Source: RUG754 sp045545455 (lineage in GTDB: Bacteria > Bacillota > Clostridia > Peptostreptococcales > Anaerovoracaceae). Taken from it: a stretch of 13,988 bases of DNA. This document shows, piece after piece, positions 6,868 to 12,276 of the stretch (positions within the stretch are counted from its first letter, which is position 1; every line of letters begins with the position of its first letter). The notes beneath the pieces are model-generated. The model ran no database searches. It was not told the DNA's origin and worked only from the letters and a program-made list of their open reading frames with translations. The translations under genes and the position numbers were made by a program. The stretch spans positions 1-13,988 of the forward strand of contig JAZQAY010000102.1 of NCBI GenBank assembly GCA_045545455.1, written 5' to 3'.

Positions 6868-7866
6868 TCAGTCGGCGGGTACGTAGAAGGTCTCCACCAC
6901 CAGGCCCTTAAGAGCCTCTTCATCCACGTGGAACTCGTCGTGGAGCTCGCCTTCGGTCACCTCTCCGGGAAGCCCTGTCAACTCCTGATCCATGGAGTAG
7001 CCGGATATCTTCTTGATGGTCTCGCCACTCACGTCAGACTCTATGTATTCGTCCGCCGCATCCAACATGCGTTCTATCATGTCAGAGTTTCCGGCAGCCT
7101 TCAGTTTCTTAAAGAGTTCTCCGATAAGCCAGGACTGGCGCTTCACTCTCTCTTCGTTTGAGCCTGAGACCTCTGTATCGCGGTACCTGATGAAACGCTC
7201 CACTTCAGGGCCGCTCAAGGTGACGGTCGCTCCTTGTGTGTAGGCGGGATCTATGTACGAATAATCCTCAGGCATGGTAAGCTCCAACCCTCCGATCTTA
7301 TCGACTATCGCATTCACCCCCTCCAGCGTGATGGACAGACAGCTGTCTATCTTCGCACCATAGAGAAGGTTCGAGACCGCCTTTTTCATAAGATAGCAGC
7401 TTCTCTTCGGGCTGTCCCCGAAGGCGTACTGCATGGTTATCTGCATGGGCTTCGTGTAGACCAGGTATCCCTTATCGTCGTACGCCTCCACGTCAGTTAT
7501 GGTATCCCTGGAGATGGGTATCACCCTTGCGGTATTGTCGCTGTTATCAAGCACGAACAGGAAGATAGAGTCGGCTCTCATGCCGGTTCCTATCCTGGTA
7601 CCGGCCTCCTCTTCAGAACCGTAGTCCACTCCTAGGAAAAGCACCGTCTCTACGTCTCTGTTCAGTTTATATGTCTTCCCTTCATACTCGATGGTCCCTT
7701 CGGTCACAGTATCGTATGAACCGCCTTCCGGATTCTCCGGCGCCACGCTCTCCTGATGGCCAAGCTTGGCTACAGCGAAGCCTGCGCCTGCTGCGATAAG
7801 TATGACCAGGATGATTAGTATCGGTAATAAGGGATTCTTTTTATCTGATTTTTTATCTGGATTCAT
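6868..7866 (-). CDS. LytR-CpsA-Psr (LCP) family glycopolymer ligase
   Basis: A 332-residue type II membrane protein whose family transfers lipid-linked polymers onto peptidoglycan outside the cell. One membrane anchor (about 13-35) follows a short charged N-terminus. LCP motifs in order: VLFLGVDYG (75-83), MRADSIFLF (96-104), PISRDTI (117-123), NAIVDKIGGLEL (185-196), and the ERFIRYRDTE...NEERVKRQ block (223-244), whose arginines contact the lipid pyrophosphate. The C-terminal 50 residues are acidic. The ATG overlaps the upstream sortase stop as ATGA with little ribosome binding site, indicating coupled translation. Placed between a sortase and a capsule chain-length protein, it is the likely ligase for this operon's polymer. 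Family assignment is strong; the acceptor site on peptidoglycan is not readable. Confidence 0.93.
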   Translation of the reverse strand: MNPDKKSDKKNPLLPILIILVILIAAGAGFAVAKLGHQESVAPENPEGGSYDTVTEGTIEYEGKTYKLNRDVETVLFLGVDYGSEEEAGTRIGTGMRADSIFLFVLDNSDNTARVIPISRDTITDVEAYDDKGYLVYTKPMQITMQYAFGDSPKRSCYLMKKAVSNLLYGAKIDSCLSITLEGVNAIVDKIGGLELTMPEDYSYIDPAYTQGATVTLSGPEVERFIRYRDTEVSGSNEERVKRQSWLIGELFKKLKAAGNSDMIERMLDAADEYIESDVSGETIKKISGYSMDQELTGLPGEVTEGELHDEFHVDEEALKGLVVETFYVPAD

Positions 7867-8627
7867 TCTTTGTCCGGATCTTCAATAAGTTTGGCCACGA
7901 TCAGGTACCTGTTCTCCGGCTGGCCGTAGATGCAGGTGCTGAGGGTGATTATGTGGTCGTCAGTCGACACTTCATAGTCGGACAGGATGATGCTGTTCAT
8001 GTCCCTGTTTCCGAAGATGGAGTCCAGGTACTGCTGGCGCTGATAGGTGTCGTTATTATCGTAGTATGACGTGATCAGCCTGTCGTCGTAGACAACTGCA
8101 GCGAAGACCTCGTAGGTCAGCTCCTTTTCGGGAGTGTAGATCTTTATCTCCCTGTGGTTATCGAAGAAGTCACGGTCTCTGTAGTTCTTAAGGGTACCGA
8201 ACATGGAGCCGAACTCCATGTTGTGGCCGTAGATTACGGTGTTGAAATCCGTGAAGTCCTTCGAGTTTATGTTCTTCGTGTAGATGGATCCCGGGTAGCC
8301 TTCCTGGTAGTCGATAGTGTGATCAAGGTAGTACTTGTTATCCCACGGATGCTGAAGGATCGGATACTGGATATCCATACCGGGGATGTCGATCCAGGCG
8401 TATACGTCGGGGTTGACCTCCCAGAGCTTCTCAAAGTCTATGGGTGACACGTAGGGAGCCTCCGGCTCCGGTTCAGGCTCCTGGTATACTACGGTTACCT
8501 GCTTCTGTAGTTCTCTGTATGCCTTGTCCTCCGCTGCCTTCTTAGTGAAGTAGTAGGTTATGTAGCCTACGCCTACGGCTACTATCAGAAGGGAGACGAT
8601 GAGGACCGTTATTCTCTTTTTAGTCAT
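7863..8627 (-). CDS. srtB: Class B-like sortase
   Basis: A 254-residue membrane-bound transpeptidase that cuts a sorting signal and links the protein to the wall. A single N-terminal membrane segment (about 6-27) is followed by a charged linker with a PEPEPE run (51-56). The catalytic triad can be read as His135 in VIYGHNM, Cys232 in TLSTC, and Arg240 in ENRYLIVAKL. The TLSTC form and the long insertion between the His and Cys strands, including a helix near 196-205, fit class B. It overlaps both neighbours by ATGA (upstream chain-length protein, downstream LCP) and has no clear ribosome binding site of its own. The nearest candidate substrate is the KTGE protein at 6181-6741. Pilin-type polymerisation is unlikely, since only one small substrate is seen. 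The gene symbol is by class only. Confidence 0.92.
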   Translation of the reverse strand: MTKKRITVLIVSLLIVAVGVGYITYYFTKKAAEDKAYRELQKQVTVVYQEPEPEPEAPYVSPIDFEKLWEVNPDVYAWIDIPGMDIQYPILQHPWDNKYYLDHTIDYQEGYPGSIYTKNINSKDFTDFNTVIYGHNMEFGSMFGTLKNYRDRDFFDNHREIKIYTPEKELTYEVFAAVVYDDRLITSYYDNNDTYQRQQYLDSIFGNRDMNSIILSDYEVSTDDHIITLSTCIYGQPENRYLIVAKLIEDPDKE

Positions 8628-9430
8628 TTGGTGTCGTGCTTGCTTCTATGGGAGGATCCGGAGCTGGCTATCCTCTTGGAGTTGCTTTTAGCGGAGCCCT
8701 TGGATGAGGCTACCTTTCCTGAATGTCTCACCAAAGGGAACTCCGCTAAAGTATCCAGCTCCAAATACTTCTTGATGTCGTCTCCTGTCTTGATGGTGTC
8801 ATCCAGCATGTATCTGATTATGATGACTGCGATGGCAATAAGCGCTCCCAGGAGTGCGCCGATCGCAGTGTTCTTCGTAACGCTGGGGGACACGGGGTGT
8901 GCAGGGACTACAGCCTGCTGTACGATTGACGGCTTATCAGTGTTCATGATATCGGCTATCTGATCTCTCAGCTTATCCGAAAGGGTGTTGCTCACGTCTG
9001 CTGCAACCTGAGGATCGGGGTCCTTCACCGCCACTTTCAGCATGTGGGACTGGGTGGGGTTGGTTACAGTGATGCGCTTTACCAGAGTCTCGTAGTCTGT
9101 ATCAAGGCTGAGGTCGGTGATGACGCTGTCCACTACGTTTCTGGTGGTCGCGATGATCTGGAAGTCCTGGGCCAGCTGGCTTCCGATCTGAAGATCGGCA
9201 AGGGATGTTATGCTGGTGGTCTTCGAGAAAATGTATATGGTGGATGTGGCCTCATACTGAGGCGTGATCAGAAGTTTCGTTCCACCGAAAAACAGCACTG
9301 CACCGAGTATGAAGGCGAGCACTACATATAAGATCTTATTTAAAACGACTCCCGCCAGTTCCAGCAGATCTATCTCCCCATCCAGGTACTGGTTGGCTGC
9401 TGTCTGACGTGTCGCGTTGTAATTCTCCAT
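8624..9430 (-). CDS. cpsC: Wzz/CpsC-type chain-length protein and kinase adaptor
   Basis: A 268-residue membrane protein that sets polysaccharide chain length and activates the CpsD-type kinase. The amphipathic EIDLLELAGVVLNK start (19-32) leads into membrane segment 1 (about 33-52). An extracellular domain follows (55-185, with TPQYEATSTIYIFSK at its beginning), then the typical proline-rich AHPVSPSVTKN (177-187), membrane segment 2 (188-207), and a cytoplasmic tail with the DDTIKTGDDIKKYLELD activation region. The last 30 residues or so are a Ser/Lys/Arg-rich low-complexity extension longer than usual. The ATG is preceded by AGGGG 11 nt upstream, a rather wide gap. It is the first gene of the operon, after a leader of about 120 nt, and overlaps the sortase gene by ATGA. 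The distant kinase gene is five genes downstream. Confidence 0.92.
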   Translation of the reverse strand: MENYNATRQTAANQYLDGEIDLLELAGVVLNKILYVVLAFILGAVLFFGGTKLLITPQYEATSTIYIFSKTTSITSLADLQIGSQLAQDFQIIATTRNVVDSVITDLSLDTDYETLVKRITVTNPTQSHMLKVAVKDPDPQVAADVSNTLSDKLRDQIADIMNTDKPSIVQQAVVPAHPVSPSVTKNTAIGALLGALIAIAVIIIRYMLDDTIKTGDDIKKYLELDTLAEFPLVRHSGKVASSKGSAKSNSKRIASSGSSHRSKHDTK

Positions 9431-9554
9431 AAACTGTATTTCCCCTGTTCAAAATAATATTTATTCAAAACTGCGCGTAAGCCCAATGCTTCCCGCTCTA
9501 AGAAAGCGCTCAGTTTTTCAACAATACAACGGCGGCAGTATCTCCCACCTGCCG
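9431..9554 (-). promoter_or_regulatory. Structured 5' leader of the polysaccharide operon
   Basis: Between the predicted transcript start (about 9554) and the cpsC start, the minus-strand RNA can form two structures. The first is CGGCAG pairing with CTGCCG around a 10-nt loop, with an alternative AACGGC/GCCGTT pairing. The second is a closing helix AAAACTG (9517-9511) with CAGTTTT (9473-9467), enclosing a smaller GCTTTC/GGAAGC hairpin and GCGC/GCGC contacts. The second is followed by an A/U-rich run. I do not recognise a known riboswitch, T-box or EAR element in it. It may be an attenuator or a protein-binding leader. Confidence 0.45.
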
Positions 9555-9560
9555 TTTTCG

Positions 9561-9589
9561 TTTATACGCCTGCAGCGCTGCTATTTCAA
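9561..9589 (-). promoter_or_regulatory. Predicted sigma-A promoter of the polysaccharide operon
   Basis: On the minus strand, TTGAAA (9589-9584) and TATAAA (9566-9561) are separated by exactly 17 bases; each box matches 5 of 6 consensus bases. The spacer contains the palindrome GCAGCGCTGC, a possible operator. It is the only good promoter I see upstream of the eleven-gene operon, and it is insulated from the recombinase gene by the terminator at 9649-9684. Confidence 0.6.
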
Positions 9590-9613
9590 AAATCAGACTT
9601 TTTTAAACGGGTA

Positions 9614-9622
9614 TGCTATAAT
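9614..9622 (+). promoter_or_regulatory. Possible plus-strand extended -10 promoter
   Basis: TGCTATAAT is a perfect extended -10 element on the plus strand, without a clear -35 box. A transcript from it would begin near 9629 and meet the symmetrical terminator at 9649-9684. It would give an RNA of about 60 nt with no plus-strand gene beyond it. It is divergent from the polysaccharide promoter, with the two boxes only about 25 bases apart. The sequence match is seen; activity is unproven. Confidence 0.3.
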
Positions 9623-9648
9623 GGATGCGGAGTTGACTACAACAAAGT

Positions 9649-9685
9649 AAAAGCATGAAACAGAGACTCCTATTTCATGCTTTTT
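9649..9685. terminator. Bidirectional intrinsic terminator after the recombinase gene
   Basis: AAAAGCATGAAA (9649-9660) pairs perfectly over 12 bases with TTTCATGCTTTT (9673-9684) around a 12-nt loop. On both strands the stem ends in a T-rich run: TTTTT on plus, TTTTACTTTGTTG on minus. It is 53 bases past the recombinase stop and upstream of the polysaccharide promoter, so it separates the two units and would also stop any transcript from 9629 on the plus strand. Confidence 0.75.
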
Positions 9686-9737
9686 GATGTGTTATCAATT
9701 ATTCAGTTTTTATGCGGATACGAACGGCTTCAGACCT

Positions 9738-10403
9738 TTATATCGCTGTTTTTAAAAGTCTACCTTCAGGAACATTTGTATCATTATTCACGGCCCGTAT
9801 TGATTTATTATCTGCCCATTTTTTGAAGTGCCTGTAAAAGTTCGTGTGGCTCATGCCAAGCACTTTTGCCGCTTCCCTCGTCGATATTTCTCCGGCCTCA
9901 CATCTGATACAGGTCTCCTCAAACCCCTCCGGAAGGGGTGCCGGGCGTCTGCCGAGCTGCTGGCCCCGGGCCTTTGCTGCGGCTATTCCCTCAGCCTGTC
10001 TCTGCCGGATGGATTCACGCTCTGTCTGCGCAAAGTAAGCCATTATCTGGAGCACCAGATCCGCTATCAGTGTTCCTGTCAAGTTACCATTCTTATTCCG
10101 CGTGTCCAGAAGATCCATGTCGATGACCAGGATGTCTGCCCCGATCTCCTTGGTAATGGCCTGCCATTGAACAAGGATATCATTGTAGTTCCGTCCCAGC
10201 CTGTCAATACTTTTCACGACTAAAAGATCGCCGGGTCTGAGCTTCTTTATCAGTCGTTTGTATTCAGGCCTGTCAAAGTCCTTGCCTGACTGGTAATCGC
10301 AAAATATGTTCTTCTTCCGGATGCCGTAGGGTTCCAATGCCATAAGCTGCCTGTCGATGTTCTGTTCCTTTGTAGAAACCCTGACATACGCATACTTTGT
10401 CAA
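9738..10403 (-). CDS. Small serine recombinase (resolvase/invertase family)
   Basis: A 221-residue site-specific recombinase. The catalytic serine lies in YAYVRVSTKEQN (about residue 10 from the chosen start); IDRLGRNYND and the ETERESIRQRQAEGIAAAKARG-like E-helix region follow (here TERESIRQ, then GIAAAKARGQ). LGRRP introduces a C-terminal DNA-binding domain with a helix-turn-helix (ISTREAAKVLGMSHTNFYRHFKKW). This is the Hin/Pin/Tn3-resolvase size class, with a C-terminal tail of about 20 residues. The start is the TTG at 10403, because AAGGAGG is 7 nt upstream; the longer GTG start at 10433 would put that site inside the gene. Function may be DNA inversion or resolution; no partner transposase is in view. 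Its location next to the polysaccharide promoter and a repeat array is notable. Confidence 0.9.
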   Translation of the reverse strand: MTKYAYVRVSTKEQNIDRQLMALEPYGIRKKNIFCDYQSGKDFDRPEYKRLIKKLRPGDLLVVKSIDRLGRNYNDILVQWQAITKEIGADILVIDMDLLDTRNKNGNLTGTLIADLVLQIMAYFAQTERESIRQRQAEGIAAAKARGQQLGRRPAPLPEGFEETCIRCEAGEISTREAAKVLGMSHTNFYRHFKKWADNKSIRAVNNDTNVPEGRLLKTAI

Positions 10404-10417
10404 TGTTTTTCCTCCTT

Positions 10418-10433
10418 GTGTATCATTATACAC
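10418..10433 (-). promoter_or_regulatory. Inverted repeat containing a -10-like box upstream of the recombinase
   Basis: GTGTAT-AATG-ATACAC is a perfect 6-bp inverted repeat with a 4-base centre. It includes a perfect TATAAT (10430-10425) and ends 3 bases before the AAGGAGG ribosome binding site. No convincing -35 box is seen at 16-18 bases. It could be a promoter with an autoregulatory operator, but a message starting 6-7 bases past TATAAT would have a very short leader. Confidence 0.4.
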
Positions 10434-10503
10434 TTTTCGGAGTGTGATTTGTGGGACTTTTTATTACCGGTTATACTTTTGTTTTCCCGGGTTCGTCTGG
10501 CGG

Positions 10504-10724
10504 GACGGGATTCGGTGTTTTTTGCGCCTCCTCCCGTCTAAATCCCGCAAAGAATCCGCGCCAAATGTACGGGAACCTACCAAGTTTCCCGCGGATTCCC
10601 GTCTTCTCCCTCTTCCAGACCCGCAAAAAATGGACGGGTCAGGCGCTGACTCGCGCTGTTTCCCGTCTCTACACTATTCCATGGACGGATCAGGCACTCA
10701 TACGCACCCTTTCCCGTCTCCCGT
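10504..10724. repeat. Array of four diverged 35-bp inverted-repeat units in gene-free DNA
   Basis: Four units have the same plan: (G/T)ACGG(G) then about 22 variable bases then (C)CCGTC, at 10504-10538, 10568-10603, 10633-10667 and 10684-10718. Unit starts are 64, 65 and 51 bases apart. Spacers share CCCGCAAA...AATG before the next unit. Units 3 and 4 match at 24 of 31 positions from their TCAGGC. After the array is a 9-bp tandem copy of CCGTCATAT (10721-10738). The array lies between the aldolase terminator and the recombinase gene; the rest of 10434-10503 shows only the AT-rich upstream region of the recombinase. Open frames across it on the plus strand look spurious. Role unknown. Confidence 0.55.
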
Positions 10725-10738
10725 CATATCCGTCATAT

Positions 10739-10768
10739 AAAAGGACCCGGCGCATGAGCACCGGGTCC
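10739..10768 (-). terminator. Intrinsic terminator of the aldolase gene
   Basis: On the minus strand, GGACCCGG and CCGGGTCC (10768-10761 and 10750-10743) form a perfect 8-bp GC-rich stem with a 10-nt loop. TTTT then TATATG follows directly. It begins 11 bases past the aldolase stop. Confidence 0.85.
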
Positions 10769-10778
10769 CTGTCATATA

Positions 10779-11816
10779 CTACATCAAACTGTCTATTATC
10801 TCCGCCAGTCTGTCCACCATCTCGTCGGTGGTGCACCAGCTCGCGCAGAATCTGGCTGCGATGTGGTTCTCGTCCAGTCTCTTGGTGGTCTCGAAGAAGA
10901 CCTGTTCTCTCAGCTTGTCCGCGAACTCGTTCTCCAGTATAAAGAACTGCTGGTTCGTGGGTGAATCTGCGTAGAGCGGGAATCCGCGGTCCGTGAATAC
11001 TTTGCGGATCTTCTTAGCCATGTCGATCCCGTTCTTTCCCAGCTCATAGTAGAGTCCGTCCTCGAACAGCACGTCGAACTGCACCGCCGGGAGACGACCC
11101 TTGGCAAACACGGCTCCTCTCTGCTTCATGATGGTGAAGAAGTGGTGCGGTGATTGGCCCCTCGGGAACACCACAGCCTCCCCGCAAAGCGCCCCGACCT
11201 TGGTCCCTCCGATATAGAACACGTCTGTGATCTTAGCGATATCGTGCAGAGTGACATCTGTGCCTTCAGCCATCAGCCCGTAGCCCAGTCTCGCTCCGTC
11301 AAGGAACAGCGGCAGGTCGTAATGATGGCAGATCTCCCTGAGTGCTTTCAGCTCTTTTTTCGTATACAGTGTTCCCAGTTCCGTAGGATGCGAGATATAC
11401 AGCATTCCCGGAAAAACGATGTGCTCCCAGGCTTCGTCGCCGCAGAAGTTGTCCAGCAGCGCCTGAAGGTCCTCCGGCGCGACCTTGCCGTCGCGGCTCG
11501 GGACGGTCAGGACCTTATGTCCCGTGAATTCTACGCCTCCCGCCTCATGGCAGTTTATATGGCCTGTATCTGCGGTAATGACTCCTTCATACGTCTTAAG
11601 AAGAGAATCGATCACCGTCACATTGGTGTGGGTCCCGCCACCGAAGAAGAACACATCAGCATCGGGGCATCCGCACTCTTTACGAATGCGTTCCTTCGCG
11701 CGGGCGCTGTACTCGTCCTCGCCGTAGCCCGGCAGCTGTTCATAGTTTATATCGGTCAGACGCTGCAGTATTCTGGGATGCGCGCCTTCGTGATAATCAC
11801 ATTCAAATGAAAACAT
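10779..11816 (-). CDS. Low-specificity threonine aldolase-like PLP enzyme
   Basis: A 345-residue fold-type I PLP enzyme of the beta-eliminating lyase/threonine aldolase family, which cleaves threonine or allo-threonine to glycine and acetaldehyde. Visible: an N-terminal FECDYHEGAHPRIL in place of the usual D..T.P...M; FFFGGGTHTN (56-65, cofactor phosphate loop); TGHINCHEAGG (84-94, ring-stacking His); ISHPTELGTLY (141-151); LFLDGARLGYG (170-180, Asp173 to the pyridine nitrogen); and the Schiff-base Lys206 in YIGGTKVGA. Length fits the family. The ATG follows AGGAGG with a 6-nt gap. It is a single-gene unit with its own promoter and terminator. A related aldolase or lyase on another beta-hydroxy amino acid is possible. 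It is probably cytoplasmic and is unrelated to the polysaccharide operon. Confidence 0.88.
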   Translation of the reverse strand: MFSFECDYHEGAHPRILQRLTDINYEQLPGYGEDEYSARAKERIRKECGCPDADVFFFGGGTHTNVTVIDSLLKTYEGVITADTGHINCHEAGGVEFTGHKVLTVPSRDGKVAPEDLQALLDNFCGDEAWEHIVFPGMLYISHPTELGTLYTKKELKALREICHHYDLPLFLDGARLGYGLMAEGTDVTLHDIAKITDVFYIGGTKVGALCGEAVVFPRGQSPHHFFTIMKQRGAVFAKGRLPAVQFDVLFEDGLYYELGKNGIDMAKKIRKVFTDRGFPLYADSPTNQQFFILENEFADKLREQVFFETTKRLDENHIAARFCASWCTTDEMVDRLAEIIDSLM

Positions 11817-11859
11817 AGTAGCCCTCCTGATTCATGGATAATCATTTGCCTTGTGACGC

Positions 11860-11917
11860 ATGAATAAAAATCATACTTTTATTTTTTCAGTCTCACGTAT
11901 GATTATATATTATTCAT
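11860..11917. repeat. Nested inverted repeat over the aldolase promoter
   Basis: Two perfect 8-bp inverted pairs are nested: ATGAATAA (11860-11867) with TTATTCAT (11910-11917), and AATCATAC (11869-11876) with GTATGATT (11897-11904). The central gap is 20 bases. The -10 box of the predicted aldolase promoter overlaps the inner right arm. Since the transcript should start inside the repeat, this is more likely a DNA-level operator than an RNA hairpin. No known regulator motif is recognised. Confidence 0.5.
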
Positions 11918-11930
11918 CGCGTTAAAGCAA
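11902..11930 (-). promoter_or_regulatory. Predicted promoter of the aldolase gene
   Basis: On the minus strand, TTGCTT (11930-11925) and a perfect TATAAT (11907-11902) are separated by 17 bases. The -10 is strong and the -35 weak (3 of 6), which suits an activated promoter. The leader to the ATG at 11816 would be about 80 nt. Confidence 0.5.
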
Positions 11931-12208
11931 TAACAAATTCTATCATCTGCCGGCCTTTACGCAGGCTGCCCTTCTTCCCTTTTCCTGCGCAAAAAGTTTC
12001 CGAATAAAGTGATTCCCCCGCAAAGAAAACTCGCTTGCAAAAATTGCCTCGCAGTGAATATTCTTTGCATAACGAAAGTGCCCCCGCGGAGACGTTTTCA
12101 CGCGGGGGCACCTTCATAGATTATCCATAATTTTGCTACTATAACTGTGTTGTCGTTCTATTCGTTCAATGCCTGTTCACATACCCGAAAACTTTCCGCG
12201 CTCCCTTT
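11931..12208. other. Gene-free spacer between the aldolase and lyase units
   Basis: I see no credible gene here. An open frame on the minus strand (11914-12117) has no ribosome binding site and no recognisable protein. The stretch contains short motifs shared with the spacer at 10504-10724, for example CCCGCAAAGAA (12017-12027 and 10544-10554) and AGTTTCC followed by GATTCCC. It also holds the GC-rich hairpin at 12078-12111 and a GATTATCCAT (12119-12128) inverted relative to 11834-11843. Confidence 0.5.
12078..12111. repeat. Strong GC-rich hairpin in the spacer
   Basis: GTGCCCCCGCG (12078-12088) pairs perfectly over 11 bases with CGCGGGGGCAC (12101-12111) around a 12-nt loop. On the minus strand it is followed by TTTCGTTATG, on plus by CTTCAT. 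The T-run is short on either side. It could be a back-up terminator for the lyase operon or a palindromic intergenic element. Confidence 0.55.
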
Positions 12209-12239
12209 CAAAAGCCCATACCTGTTATACGGGCTTTTG
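12209..12239. terminator. Terminator after the lyase gene
   Basis: CAAAAGCCC (12209-12217) and GGGCTTTTG (12231-12239) form a perfect 9-bp stem around a 13-nt loop, 37 bases past the lyase stop. The TTTT on each strand is inside the stem rather than after it, so termination may be moderate. Confidence 0.6.
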
Positions 12240-12276
12240 ATCAGGATGAAAAAGAAGGGTTTAAATGAATAGTATT

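Noticed and set aside
6738..6923. 61-codon minus-strand frame between the LCP and secreted-protein genes
   Set aside because: It overlaps the LCP 3' end in another frame, lacks a ribosome binding site and has no recognisable signal.
9738..10403. Part of an intact transposon or integrative element
   Set aside because: No transposase, integrase partner, terminal inverted repeats or target duplication seen nearby; the recombinase stands alone in this window.
10504..10724. CRISPR array
   Set aside because: Repeats are not near-identical: only the 6-7 base ends are kept, the unit interval varies (51-65), and no cas gene is near.
10357..10942. Two overlapping plus-strand frames over the repeat array
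   Set aside because: They run antisense into the recombinase and aldolase genes, have low-complexity Ser/Arg/Pro-rich products from GC-rich repeats and no convincing start signals.
11816..11910. T-box or amino acid riboswitch in the aldolase leader
   Set aside because: No T-box consensus sequence and no terminator/antiterminator pair within the roughly 80-nt leader.
11914..12117. 67-codon minus-strand frame upstream of the aldolase gene
   Set aside because: No ribosome binding site; its first half is the GC-rich hairpin, its end overlaps the aldolase promoter, and the product shows no domain.
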